From SIG480 sp045537045 (GTDB lineage Bacteria > Bacillota > Clostridia > Oscillospirales > JAAYXM01): a DNA stretch of 64,000 bases. Both the position numbers and the translations under genes were made by a program. The number at the start of each line of letters is the position of its first letter. The first letter of the stretch is position 1. This document shows positions 23,935 to 32,386 of the stretch, in pieces. The notes beneath the pieces were generated by a model. That model was not told where the DNA came from. It did no database searches and saw nothing but the letters and a program-made list of their open reading frames with translations. The stretch covers positions 8,321-72,320 of the forward strand of contig JAZSOS010000008.1 of assembly GCA_045537045.1 (NCBI GenBank), given 5' to 3'.

Positions 23935-23963
23935 TTGACAAAGTTTTCGTTTTACATTATACT
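23935..23963 (+). promoter_or_regulatory. Promoter of the membrane protein at 23987
   Basis: TTGACA (23935-23940), 17 nt, TATACT (23958-23963). Confidence 0.75.
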
Positions 23964-23986
23964 CAGTGTTGAAGGGAGTTGAGAAT

Positions 23987-24673
23987 ATGGCCAGACAAAT
24001 AGTGCGAGAATCATTTTATATTTACTGTAACAGATTTAAAGAATTTATTCCATTTGGATGCATCGCTGCAGCTTTCTTTTTCACGCTTTCTTGTGTTTCA
24101 TCCCTGTTTTTTCTTCTTGGTCCGTTGTTGATAATAACATGTGAAATTCCTTGTTATTCTTTATTCTGCAATAAAAGACCTATTCAGGCTTTACGTGAAA
24201 ATCCCAAACCAATCTTGTTTTTTTCGATATGCGATATTGCAGTTGTTTTAGCATCAAAATATGCATTCGCCTTCCCGGAACAGATAATGAGTTTCGAAAT
24301 TGAAATATCTATCGCAAAGTTGTTACTTAACGTTATTTTCACTGTTTTGCAGGTTAGTGTTTCGTTCTTGCTCACACATTCAATTAAGAAGAACTGTGGG
24401 ATAAAAGGGGCTTTTTCAAAATATGCAGATGTTTTTTCAAGCAACAGAGCATGGAAAGTCTGGCTTTACGTGAAGGTTTGTCTGGTGGAATTCGGATATA
24501 TGTTGGTGCTTATTGCAGGTCTGCTTGTAATCACGTTTTTAATGCGCACGCTTCTTCAGTTTCCCGAAAATTTGACAATTACAATAACAACGATTTTCTT
24601 TTTAATATTCGTATATGTGTTTTATCCGTATATATACATCCGCATGTGTAATTATTGCGAAGAAATATGTTAG
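23987..24673 (+). CDS. Polytopic membrane protein, paralogue of the one at 25600
   Basis: 228 aa with five or six hydrophobic helices and short loops. It shares its start (M-A-x-Q-I-V, then a K-x-F/H-F segment), the C/V-E-I-P block, an F-S-K/N block and the closing Y-P-Y-x-x-I-R-x-C-x-Y-x-E with the equally long protein at 25600, so the two arose by duplication. The lay-out recalls DUF975/GPDPase-type membrane domains but I cannot assign a family. ATG 23987 with GGGAG upstream. AT-rich. Confidence 0.7.
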   Translation: MARQIVRESFYIYCNRFKEFIPFGCIAAAFFFTLSCVSSLFFLLGPLLIITCEIPCYSLFCNKRPIQALRENPKPILFFSICDIAVVLASKYAFAFPEQIMSFEIEISIAKLLLNVIFTVLQVSVSFLLTHSIKKNCGIKGAFSKYADVFSSNRAWKVWLYVKVCLVEFGYMLVLIAGLLVITFLMRTLLQFPENLTITITTIFFLIFVYVFYPYIYIRMCNYCEEIC

Positions 24674-24717
24674 CAAAAAAGTGAGTTTATTCAAAAAAAT
24701 AAACTCACTTTTTTGCT
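24672..24717. terminator. Bidirectional terminator
   Basis: A 20-bp perfect stem beginning AGCAAAAAAGTGAG, loop of six A, then its reverse complement. It serves the converging genes at 23987 and 24737. Confidence 0.85.
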
Positions 24718-24736
24718 ACTTGAATTATTGTTCGTT

Positions 24737-25408
24737 TTATTCGTGGCAGGAAAACTCCTCAAATGCTTGGATGAATACAATTAAATAAAGAGGAATAAGG
24801 AAAAACAAAACAATTAAAAAAATTCTCGCCTCCCATATTTTTGTCACTTCTTCTGGAATAATTAAAAGATTAGTTCTGGTTCCGCGAGTGTTTGCAGGAA
24901 CAAAAGCGGCTATGCAAACGGCAAGGAGTGCGAGGATGCTGTATATAACAAGCTTTATGAATAAAAATATATTTTTCGCTTTAAACAGGACAAAGTGACC
25001 ACTGTAATTATAAATGTTTTGACATAAAGACAAAATCATGATGCCCAAAAGAATAGCGAAGCTAAAGGCATCTATGCTAAATAAAATATTTTTATTAACT
25101 AAAATGTTTTCACTTACGCAATGTACAATCACATCTTTAATAAAAAACAAAGCACTCCATAATGAGACGGTGAAGCAAATCTTTTGGAATCGGGACGGTT
25201 TTCTTCTTGCAATGATGCAAACATACGCACAAGAAAAAAAGCATATTAGAAACTCACATAAAGCAAGAAGCAGAATGGTGGTTGTATTAAAGTTTTGAAT
25301 ATTCGAAAGGCTCTGTTTAACATAAAAGGAAAAGAAAAAAACACTCGAAAAAACAACATTTACAAATATATTTTTAAAATACTTTTTCCCCACTTCAATT
25401 CCAAACAT
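24737..25408 (-). CDS. Polytopic membrane protein, unknown
   Basis: About 223 aa with six hydrophobic helices and lysine-rich ends. No family recognised. Its sequence is not clearly related to its two neighbours, though size and topology are. Start uncertain: ATG 25408 follows GGATGGTGA, and in-frame GTG 25417 or ATG 25420 are possible. Flanked by its own promoter and a shared terminator. Convergent with the gene at 23987 and divergent from 25600. Confidence 0.65.
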   Translation of the reverse strand: MFGIEVGKKYFKNIFVNVVFSSVFFFSFYVKQSLSNIQNFNTTTILLLALCEFLICFFSCAYVCIIARRKPSRFQKICFTVSLWSALFFIKDVIVHCVSENILVNKNILFSIDAFSFAILLGIMILSLCQNIYNYSGHFVLFKAKNIFLFIKLVIYSILALLAVCIAAFVPANTRGTRTNLLIIPEEVTKIWEARIFLIVLFFLIPLYLIVFIQAFEEFSCHE

Positions 25409-25431
25409 TTTCGTCACCATCCTTATGTAAA

Positions 25432-25460
25432 AGTATAGCACAACCAATAAATTGCGTCAA
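25432..25460 (-). promoter_or_regulatory. Promoter of the membrane protein at 24737
   Basis: TTGACG (25460-25455), 17 nt, TATACT (25437-25432) on the minus strand. Confidence 0.65.
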
Positions 25461-25543
25461 GGAAAACGGAGCCTGTAAAGCAAGGCAGAGAATTGACACA
25501 TCTGGAATTTATAAATGAATTTACTTTGTATTGACAAATAAAC

Positions 25544-25573
25544 TTGACACTACCTTTTTTCGTGCGATATAAT
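25544..25573 (+). promoter_or_regulatory. Promoter of the membrane protein at 25600
   Basis: TTGACA (25544-25549), 18 nt, TATAAT (25568-25573). Confidence 0.75.
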
Positions 25574-25599
25574 AAAGAAAAAAGGGGGGCGTGGCACGA

Positions 25600-26286
25600 A
25601 TGGCATGGCAAATCGTTAAAACTTCATTTGGAATATTGCGGAACAAATTTAAGCATTTTATCATTTTTTCTTCTATTGCCTTTCTATTGCTTATAGCAGA
25701 TACGTTCTTTTTTAGTGAAATACCCGTTTTGTCTCATTTTTCATATATTTTTATAACTGTTTTCGTGGAAATTCCTTTTTATATCATATTTTTTGAAAAA
25801 AATGTGTTTTCGCTTCTTCGGAAAAAGTGGTTGCCTTTTCTCGTTACCGCAGTAATCAGCAGAGTGTTTTTTCTTTTTATTCAATATATATTTAGTTTCC
25901 CGGGTGCAAACAACATTTTTTTGACATATAACGACGGCATTATTGTATTGAATTTTATTATAGGTGCCCTTTGTGTAGAGATTATAAAGAATGATTTAAA
26001 TGTATGCAGTGCCGCAATCTCAATTATAAAAACTTTTTCAAAAAATACATTAAGTAATCTGTGGCTTTTAATAAAGATTACTTTAATAGAAACCTTCAGC
26101 ATTGCCGCCTTCGTCTTAATAATTCTTTTGATTATAAGTTTTGCGCCTACACCTGAGAGTGAGCAATTAATTCGAACGATTTTCATTTGGTTAGTAGAAG
26201 CAGTGTTTGTGCTGTTTTTATATCCGTATTTTGCGATAAGAATATGCTGTTATTATGAGACGATATCTCTTTGCAAAAAACGATGA
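25600..26286 (+). CDS. Polytopic membrane protein, paralogue of the one at 23987
   Basis: 228 aa, the same length as its paralogue, with matching start (M-A-W-Q-I-V-K), V-E-I-P-F block and end (L-Y-P-Y-F-A-I-R-I-C-C-Y-Y-E). Five or six helices. ATG 25600 is used: GGGGGG lies nine bases upstream, while the GTG at 25591 touches it. Followed by a strong hairpin at 26289. The triplet of membrane genes, each with its own promoter, shows no transporter ATPase or other clue to function. Confidence 0.7.
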   Translation: MAWQIVKTSFGILRNKFKHFIIFSSIAFLLLIADTFFFSEIPVLSHFSYIFITVFVEIPFYIIFFEKNVFSLLRKKWLPFLVTAVISRVFFLFIQYIFSFPGANNIFLTYNDGIIVLNFIIGALCVEIIKNDLNVCSAAISIIKTFSKNTLSNLWLLIKITLIETFSIAAFVLIILLIISFAPTPESEQLIRTIFIWLVEAVFVLFLYPYFAIRICCYYETISLCKKR

Positions 26287-26288
26287 TA

Positions 26289-26340
26289 TGTTGCACACCT
26301 GCCCTTGAAGATTATTCTTTAAGGGCAGGTGTGTGCAATA
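26289..26340 (+). terminator. Terminator-like hairpin after the membrane protein gene
   Basis: TTGCACACCTGCCCTT is matched by AAGGGCAGGTGTGTGCAA with a two-base bulge. The T-run is poor. Confidence 0.5.
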
Positions 26341-26365
26341 AGCGATAGATGTATTGGGAACTACA

Positions 26366-27553
26366 TTATTTTTCTGCCAGAAGGCTTTGAAGCTTCAGAT
26401 CACGCTCTGTGCTATATTTGTCGTAATTCTGATTTAAAAAGATAATTCGCATTAAATAATTTATCGCCTCTTGCTTGTAGGTTTCATTTATTTCCGATGG
26501 CAGAAATCCGAGCCGCTCCGTGTTTTGGAGATTTTGCACCTCTGTTTTAAGAGTATTTACAAACTTTTCCCGTGCCTTTTCGTCATCAACAAGATATTTA
26601 AACTCGCTGTTGTTTAGATACTCATATTGCCTATTGCTTTGCTTTGCCCTGGCATTATTTCCACGAAGTTCTTGGTAATTGTTTGCCATGTTACTTATTC
26701 CACCTTCTGCTATCGTTTTCCCCGCTCCAAGTATATAGTCAATAACATTCCGTTTTCTTTTTCCTGTTCCCTTTTGTGGTAATAAGTGTGTTGGTTCAAC
26801 ATCTATTTTTGAATCCATATCATCTGCGTTGGATTTTACATCATAAAGAAACTTAGCCCCTGCGCCCAAACCGGCAACAAAATCAGCTTTTGCATTATCG
26901 ATTACGGAATCAATTAACACGTCTTTATACCGACTGTTGTATACAGGCGAGGAATAATCATAAATATTTTCCTTACCCAGAGCATAAAGCCATCCTTGAT
27001 TAAATTTATCGTCAACGATGTTAGTGGCATATTCACGTCCCGCATTCACTATATTATCGTTGCTTTTTTCAAGCGGACTGAACCATGATGGTGCGGCGTG
27101 AAATTCCGCACGCGGAGTAGTTGCATTTTGTGCACTGTAATTTACTGGTTGAAAAATATCCTTTGTTCTGCGAAGCATATCCCCCGTTCTGCGGCTACGT
27201 ATGTCCTGCAAAGCTTTTTCCACCTGTGACATTCGCTCTTCACGTTCCCAATCTTTTGTTGTACTATCTACTTCGTAGAAGCCTTCGAGGAACGAACGGT
27301 CATCCCATCCGTCAAGAGGATTGTCATCAGCCCACGAAAACGGTTGGCGCTTTGGCTCTTTTGTGATTGTTGCGGTGTTTGTCTTGCCTGATTTGTTTGC
27401 CGTTGTTGTGTTTGCGCTTGATATTATTGCTGATTGAGTTGTCACGTAATTATCGTCGCCCACGTGACCGGGCGCATAATCCATAAAGGTTTTTCCTTTT
27501 TTGTTTTTTTCTTCTTGGCTAAGGATATTAAATCCCAGACCTTGTAATGCCAT
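26366..27553 (-). CDS. Orphan 395-aa soluble protein, unknown function
   Basis: 395 aa, hydrophilic, no signal peptide or clear membrane helix. The first third is rich in Asn/Thr/Lys with a W-A-D-D-N-P-L-D-G-W-D-D patch; the middle has a basic K-R-K-R-N stretch near residue 270 and a small Gly/Ala-rich stretch; the end is helical. I do not recognise a family. The look is that of a phage or mobile-element structural protein, but no other phage gene is present. ATG 27553 with AAGGAGA upstream. Its leader holds a terminator-like hairpin and a set of phased repeats, so expression seems tightly controlled. Confidence 0.65.
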   Translation of the reverse strand: MALQGLGFNILSQEEKNKKGKTFMDYAPGHVGDDNYVTTQSAIISSANTTTANKSGKTNTATITKEPKRQPFSWADDNPLDGWDDRSFLEGFYEVDSTTKDWEREERMSQVEKALQDIRSRRTGDMLRRTKDIFQPVNYSAQNATTPRAEFHAAPSWFSPLEKSNDNIVNAGREYATNIVDDKFNQGWLYALGKENIYDYSSPVYNSRYKDVLIDSVIDNAKADFVAGLGAGAKFLYDVKSNADDMDSKIDVEPTHLLPQKGTGKRKRNVIDYILGAGKTIAEGGISNMANNYQELRGNNARAKQSNRQYEYLNNSEFKYLVDDEKAREKFVNTLKTEVQNLQNTERLGFLPSEINETYKQEAINYLMRIIFLNQNYDKYSTERDLKLQSLLAEK

Positions 27554-27645
27554 ATATTTAATCTCCTTTCATTCTAGTTATATTTGGCTTACCTTTTCAA
27601 TTGTTTTCTATGTCATGTTCATCCCTTCCTTTCTCTTTGGCAAAC

Positions 27646-27677
27646 AAAAACGTACACCGGAAAAGTGTACGTTTTTT
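27646..27677. terminator. Hairpin in the leader of the 395-aa gene
   Basis: AAAACGTACAC/GTGTACGTTTT with T-runs on both sides. On the minus strand it lies between the promoter region and the gene, so it could act as an attenuator. Confidence 0.6.
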
Positions 27678-27718
27678 CAGGCGTGTAATTATATTATCAC
27701 ACAATTGAATTTTCGGGT

Positions 27719-27777
27719 TGTCAAATTTTTGCCAATATTTTGCCATTTCTCTGCCAGAATTTTGCCAATATTTTGCC
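27719..27777 (-). repeat. Five phased 11-bp repeats next to a -35 box
   Basis: On the minus strand GGCAAAATATT-type units start at 27777, 27766, 27755, 27744 and 27733, exactly 11 bp apart: GGCAAAATATT, GGCAAAATTCT, GGCAGAGAAAT, GGCAAAATATT, GGCAAAAATTT. The next base register begins the -35 box TTGACA (27724-27719). A -10 is less clear (TGTGAT at 17 nt, GATAAT at 20 nt). Confidence 0.7.
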
Positions 27778-27917
27778 TATATTTTTCTGCAAAAACAGCT
27801 GTGTTTGTGCAAACTTACAATATTAGGTTGAGACATTTTTCTATGAAGCCGTATTTAAGTATTTTTCTGTAATCAATACGCTTAAAGACAATTCCCCCAA
27901 TTTCTTTCATTTTACTA

Positions 27918-27946
27918 TTGACTTTAGCAAACTAAAGTGGTAAACT
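27918..27946 (+). promoter_or_regulatory. his operon promoter with HisR operator
   Basis: TTGACT (27918-27923), 17 nt, TAAACT (27941-27946). The palindrome CTTTAG-CAAA-CTAAAG (27922-27937) sits between the two boxes. Confidence 0.7.
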
Positions 27947-27985
27947 ATGAAAGTGACTAATTTAAGAACAAAGGAAGTGACGCAT

Positions 27986-28291
27986 ATGGCAAGCTTTCAT
28001 TCAAAATCTCTTGACCGTCTTTTCGAGGCGATTCTTTGCCTTGAATCGGTTGATGAATGTTATAATTTCTTCGAGGATGTGTGCACGATAAACGAGGTGC
28101 AGGATATGGCACAGCGTTTTGACGTAGCTCTCATGCTCGACGAGGGAAAGAATTACCAGTCCATCGCAAAAGAGGTAAACGTATCCACCGCAACGATAAG
28201 CCGCGTAAGCCGTTGCCTTAATTACGGCAGCGGGGGATACCGCAACGCAATAGAAAAAATCAAATCAGCAAAAGAGGATAAAGCAAAATGA
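27986..28291 (+). CDS. hisR: TrpR-like regulator of histidine genes (YerC/HisR family)
   Basis: 101 aa. The Trp repressor fold is seen as helices with a helix-turn-helix Y-Q-S-I-A-K-E-V-N-V-S-T-A-T-I-S-R-V-S-R-C-L near residue 55-77 and the family end N-Y-G-S-G-G-Y. YerC/HisR proteins of Clostridia lead histidine operons and are thought to repress them when histidine is plentiful. Start ATG 27986 with GGAAGTGA upstream. Its stop overlaps hisZ by ATGA. The ligand (histidine) is inferred from context. Confidence 0.85.
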   Translation: MASFHSKSLDRLFEAILCLESVDECYNFFEDVCTINEVQDMAQRFDVALMLDEGKNYQSIAKEVNVSTATISRVSRCLNYGSGGYRNAIEKIKSAKEDKAK

Positions 28292-29394
28292 ACATCAGCG
28301 ACAAGAACTTGAAAAACGAAGAACGCGCATCGTTTGCTCTGCGCTCGCTGTATGCCGGCTATGGCTATTCACAGTTTAAAATGAGCAAATTTGAGGAATA
28401 TGACCTTTATGTAAGAAACAAGGATTTTCTTATCTCCGACGGCGTTATAACCTTCACGGACACAAACGGTCGCCTTCTGGCACTCAAACCCGACGTTACG
28501 CTTTCCATAATAAAAAACTGTAAGGAAGAAGCGGGCGTTGTTCAGAAAATGTATTACAACGAAAACGTTTACCGCGTTTCGGGAAGCACAAAATCCTTCC
28601 GTGAGATTATGCAGGTAGGTCTTGAATGTATCGGCGACATTGATGCATACTGCATTTCTGAGGTTCTTACTCTCGCGGCAAAGAGCCTTATCACGATATC
28701 TGATGAATGGGTGCTTGATATTTCGCATATAGGTATTCTCCTTGACGCAATTGATACGCTTGGCCTCTCTGATGAAGAAAAACGCGCGCTTATAAAGTGC
28801 GTAGGAGAAAAGAATCTTCACGAAGCTGCCCTTATCTGCGGCGAGCGAGAGGGCGCGACTCTTCTTCTCTCACTTATCTCAACCTACGGAAATGCAAGCG
28901 AAGTCACAAAAAAGCTTTATGAGCTTGGCGTTCGCGAAGAGTACATAAAAGAGCTTGAAGCGATTTGTCTCTCTCTTGACGTATTCGGACTGTCAGATAA
29001 TCTGCGCATTGACTTTTCAGTCGTTGACGATATAAAGTATTACAATGGCATTGTGTTCAAAGGATATGTCCATGGCGTTCCGCAGAGCATTCTCTCCGGT
29101 GGAAGATATGACAATCTTATGCGGCGAATGGGAAAGCGCGCAGGGGCGATCGGCTTTGCCGTATATCTTGATGCACTGGAATCCCTTTCCGAAAAGAGCG
29201 AGCGCTTTGACGTTGACACGCTTATAATTTACGATGAGAGCGAAAATCCGCTCAATATCAACCGCGCGGCAATGCGGATAAGAGATACGGGTGCAAGCGT
29301 AATTGCCCAAAGAAAAATGCCGGAAAAGCTGCGCTACAAAAGACTTTTAAAGCTTTCAGACGGGGAGGTGACGGTTCTTGAAGAAAATGCTTAA
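28288..29394 (+). CDS. hisZ: ATP phosphoribosyltransferase regulatory subunit
   Basis: 368 aa. A histidyl-tRNA-synthetase-like protein without aminoacylation role that binds the short HisG and gives it histidine feedback control. The class II core shows K-P-D-V-T-L-S-I, Y-Y-N-E-N-V-Y-R motif 2 and a late G-G-R-Y-D-N-L segment. Overlaps hisR at its start and hisG by 17 bases at its end. The presence of HisZ fits the short HisG form here. Confidence 0.92.
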   Translation: MNISDKNLKNEERASFALRSLYAGYGYSQFKMSKFEEYDLYVRNKDFLISDGVITFTDTNGRLLALKPDVTLSIIKNCKEEAGVVQKMYYNENVYRVSGSTKSFREIMQVGLECIGDIDAYCISEVLTLAAKSLITISDEWVLDISHIGILLDAIDTLGLSDEEKRALIKCVGEKNLHEAALICGEREGATLLLSLISTYGNASEVTKKLYELGVREEYIKELEAICLSLDVFGLSDNLRIDFSVVDDIKYYNGIVFKGYVHGVPQSILSGGRYDNLMRRMGKRAGAIGFAVYLDALESLSEKSERFDVDTLIIYDESENPLNINRAAMRIRDTGASVIAQRKMPEKLRYKRLLKLSDGEVTVLEENA

Positions 29395-30001
29395 TGTGGC
29401 ACTGCCAAAAGGCAGGCTTGGTGAAAAGGTATATGATATGTTTGAAAAGGCAGGCTTTGATTGTCCGTCAATAAAGGAGGAAAGCCGCAAGCTTATATTT
29501 GAAAACGAAGCGGTAGGCGTGCGTTACTTCTGGGTAAAGCCCTCTGACGTTGCGATATACGTTGAGCGCGGTGCCGCAGACATCGGCGTTGCCGGAAAGG
29601 ATATTCTTCTTGAATACGCCCCCGATGTGTATGAGCTTTTTGACCTCAATATAGGGAAATGCCGTATGGCTGTTGCCGCACCGTGTGATTTTCGCGACAA
29701 TCCGCAAAAAACTCTTAAGGTTGCAACAAAGTTTTCCAACATTGCACAAAGCTATTACCGCTCCAAAGGACGCGATATTGATATAATCCATTTAAATGGC
29801 TCTATTGAGATTGCGCCTATTCTCGGTCTTTCCGATGTTATCGTGGATATCGTTGAAACGGGAACTACGCTCAAGGAGAACAATCTTGAGGTGTTTGAGA
29901 CCATCGTTCCCATTTCGGCAAGGCTTATTGCAAATAAATCAAGCTTTATGTTTAAATCTGAACAGATTGAAAAGATTGTAAATTCAATGAAGAATATGTA
30001 G
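29378..30001 (+). CDS. hisG: ATP phosphoribosyltransferase, short form
   Basis: 207 aa; first step of histidine synthesis, joining ATP and PRPP. The A-L-P-K-G-R-L start, D-I-G-V-A-G-K-D and the D-I-V-E-T-G-T-T-L-K-E-N-N PRPP site are intact. The regulatory C-terminal domain of long HisG is absent, so it needs HisZ. TTG 29378 lies nine bases after GGAGG; the ATG three codons later is farther off. Confidence 0.94.
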   Translation: MKKMLNVALPKGRLGEKVYDMFEKAGFDCPSIKEESRKLIFENEAVGVRYFWVKPSDVAIYVERGAADIGVAGKDILLEYAPDVYELFDLNIGKCRMAVAAPCDFRDNPQKTLKVATKFSNIAQSYYRSKGRDIDIIHLNGSIEIAPILGLSDVIVDIVETGTTLKENNLEVFETIVPISARLIANKSSFMFKSEQIEKIVNSMKNM

Positions 30002-30039
30002 GAGAAAACCTGCGTGTTGTTCCGAAAGGACAGAAACAA

Positions 30040-31326
30040 ATGATAAAAATACTTAAATACGGCGAGGTGGAAAGCTCTGATATCTTTGCAAGAAGCGAGG
30101 ATACGATGAACGTTTCCGACACCGTTGCCGAAATAATAGAAAATGTAAAAAAACGCGGTGATGCGGCACTTTTTGAATACTGCGAGCGCTTTGACAAAGC
30201 TCGTCTTTCCTCTCTTGAGGTTACGGAGGAAGAGATAGAAGAAGCATTTGCTTCCGTTGACGAGAAATTCATTGACATTCTCCGGCGCGCGGCAAAGAAC
30301 ATCCGCAAATTCCACGAGCGTCAGGTGAGAAACAGCTTCATTATAAACGATGAGGACGGAATTGTCATCGGTCAGAAGGTAATCCCGCTCGACCGCGCAG
30401 GTCTTTATGTTCCCGGCGGCACAGCGGCATATCCGTCAACCGTGCTTATGGATTCTATCCCCGCAATTATCGCAGGTTGCCGCGAGGTTGTTATCACAAC
30501 TCCTCCGGGGGCAGACGGAAAAATAAATCCGGTCATCCTTGCCGCGGCACGCATCGCAGGTGTCAGCCGCATATTCAAGGTCGGCGGCGCTCAGGCCGTT
30601 GCCGCACTCGCTTACGGAACAGAAAGTATTCCGCGCGTTGACAAGATTGTCGGCCCTGGAAATGCATTTGTTGCAGAAGCAAAGCGTCAGGTATTCGGCA
30701 GAGTTGCAATTGATATGATTGCAGGCCCGAGCGAAATTCTCGTTGTTGCCGACGGCAGCGCAAATCCCGCCCACGTTGCGGCAGACCTTCTCTCTCAGGC
30801 AGAACACGACAAAATGGCATCGGCAGTTCTCGTCACAGATTCAGAGGCTCTTGCCACTGCTGTTTCAGACGAGATTGAGCGCCAGCTTGCGAGCTTGCCG
30901 AGAGCAGAAATTGCAAGGGCATCAATTGACAACAACGGAAAGATTATTGTTGCCGGAAACCTCTCTGCCGCGATTGAAATTTCAAACGAGCTTGCGCCCG
31001 AGCATCTTGAGCTTTGTGTTGACAATCCGTTTGACTGGCTCGATAAAATCCGCCACGCAGGTTCAATCTTTATGGGGAAGAATTGCCCCGAAGCTCTCGG
31101 CGATTATTTTGCAGGTCCGAACCACACGCTTCCGACAAGCGGTACAGCGAAATTTTCAAGCCCGCTTTCAGTTGACGATTTCGTGAAAAAATCACAGTAT
31201 ACATATTACACAAAGCAGGCTCTTTCCCGCGTGGCAGACGATATTGCGTACTTTGCGGAAAAGGAAGGACTTTCTGCACACGCAAGATCCGCGACAATAA
31301 GAACTAAGGGTGACAACAATGAGTAG
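30040..31326 (+). CDS. hisD: Histidinol dehydrogenase
   Basis: 428 aa. Zinc enzyme that oxidises histidinol to histidine in two NAD steps. The P-G-G-T-A-A-Y-P-S-T-V-L-M block, the G-P-G-N-A-F-V-A-E-A-K segment, D-M-I-A-G-P-S-E-I and the late P-N-H-T-L-P-T-S-G-T-A-R/K motif are all seen. AAAGGAC precedes ATG 30040. Its last codons overlap the start of hisC. Confidence 0.96.
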   Translation: MIKILKYGEVESSDIFARSEDTMNVSDTVAEIIENVKKRGDAALFEYCERFDKARLSSLEVTEEEIEEAFASVDEKFIDILRRAAKNIRKFHERQVRNSFIINDEDGIVIGQKVIPLDRAGLYVPGGTAAYPSTVLMDSIPAIIAGCREVVITTPPGADGKINPVILAAARIAGVSRIFKVGGAQAVAALAYGTESIPRVDKIVGPGNAFVAEAKRQVFGRVAIDMIAGPSEILVVADGSANPAHVAADLLSQAEHDKMASAVLVTDSEALATAVSDEIERQLASLPRAEIARASIDNNGKIIVAGNLSAAIEISNELAPEHLELCVDNPFDWLDKIRHAGSIFMGKNCPEALGDYFAGPNHTLPTSGTAKFSSPLSVDDFVKKSQYTYYTKQALSRVADDIAYFAEKEGLSAHARSATIRTKGDNNE

Positions 31327-32386
31327 ATTTTTAAGCAAAAAATACGCTAAATTATCCCCTTATACCCCCGGTGAACAACCACAGGATATGAAATACATAA
31401 AGCTTAATACAAATGAATCACCTTTCCCGCCGTCAGAAAAAGCGCAGAAATACGCTGCGGAGGCAGCGGCAAAGATGCAGCTTTATCCCGACCCTGAGTG
31501 CCGGTCTCTCACAGAAAAGATTGCGGATATGTGTGATCTCTCCTTTGAAAATGTGCTTGTTACAAACGGCTCGGACGAGATTCTGAACTTTGCGTTTATG
31601 GCGTTCTGCGACGATGAGCATCCGGCGGTTTTCCCTGATATCAGCTACGGCTTTTATCCCGTGTTTGCTTCTCTTAACAACATCCCATATACGGAAATCC
31701 CGCTATGCACGGACTTTACAATAGACATTACAAAATACTTCAATGCCCCCGGTATGGTGGTAATCGCAAATCCAAATGCCCCCACAGGGATCGCGCTTTC
31801 CCTTTCTCAGGTTGAAGAGATTGTGAAAAACAATCCGGAAAACGTTGTTGTTATCGACGAAGCGTATGTTGATTTCGGCGGCGAAAGCGCACTCTCGCTT
31901 GTTCCGAAGTACCCTAACCTGCTCGTTACACAGACGTTTTCAAAATCCCGCTCAATGGCAGGTGCGCGCCTCGGCTTTGGTGCGGCAAACGCCGCTCTTA
32001 TTCAGGATATGAACACGGTTAAATATTCAACCAACCCTTATAACATAAACCGTATGACGATGGCGGCGGGACTTGGCGTTCTTGAGGATGAAGAGTACAC
32101 GCGCAAAAACTGCCGAACTGTTGCGGAAAACCGCGAGTATACAAAGCGCGAGCTTAAAAAGCTCGGGTTTGAGATGACGGACTCACGTGCAAACTTCATA
32201 TTTATCCGTCACCCCGAGTTTGACGGCGGCTTCCTTTATGAAGAGCTGAAGCGCCGCGGAGTGCTTGTGCGCCACTTTAACAAAGCGCGCTTATCAGCGT
32301 ATCTGCGCGTAACGATAGGCTCAAAAGAAGAAATGGATGCGTTTTTGAAAACGCTTTCGGATATAATCGGAGGTGGAAAACAGTGA
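31319..32386 (+). CDS. hisC: Histidinol-phosphate aminotransferase
   Basis: 355 aa, PLP enzyme of fold type I. The L-N-T-N-E-S-P-F-P-P-S start, N-P-N-A-P-T-G, D-E-A-Y-V-D-F and the PLP lysine in F-S-K-S-R-S-M-A-G-A-R-L-G are present. ATG 31319 with AAGGGTGA is used, not the GTG at 31310 that lies within the binding site. Ends by overlapping hisB. Confidence 0.95.
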   Translation: MSRFLSKKYAKLSPYTPGEQPQDMKYIKLNTNESPFPPSEKAQKYAAEAAAKMQLYPDPECRSLTEKIADMCDLSFENVLVTNGSDEILNFAFMAFCDDEHPAVFPDISYGFYPVFASLNNIPYTEIPLCTDFTIDITKYFNAPGMVVIANPNAPTGIALSLSQVEEIVKNNPENVVVIDEAYVDFGGESALSLVPKYPNLLVTQTFSKSRSMAGARLGFGAANAALIQDMNTVKYSTNPYNINRMTMAAGLGVLEDEEYTRKNCRTVAENREYTKRELKKLGFEMTDSRANFIFIRHPEFDGGFLYEELKRRGVLVRHFNKARLSAYLRVTIGSKEEMDAFLKTLSDIIGGGKQ

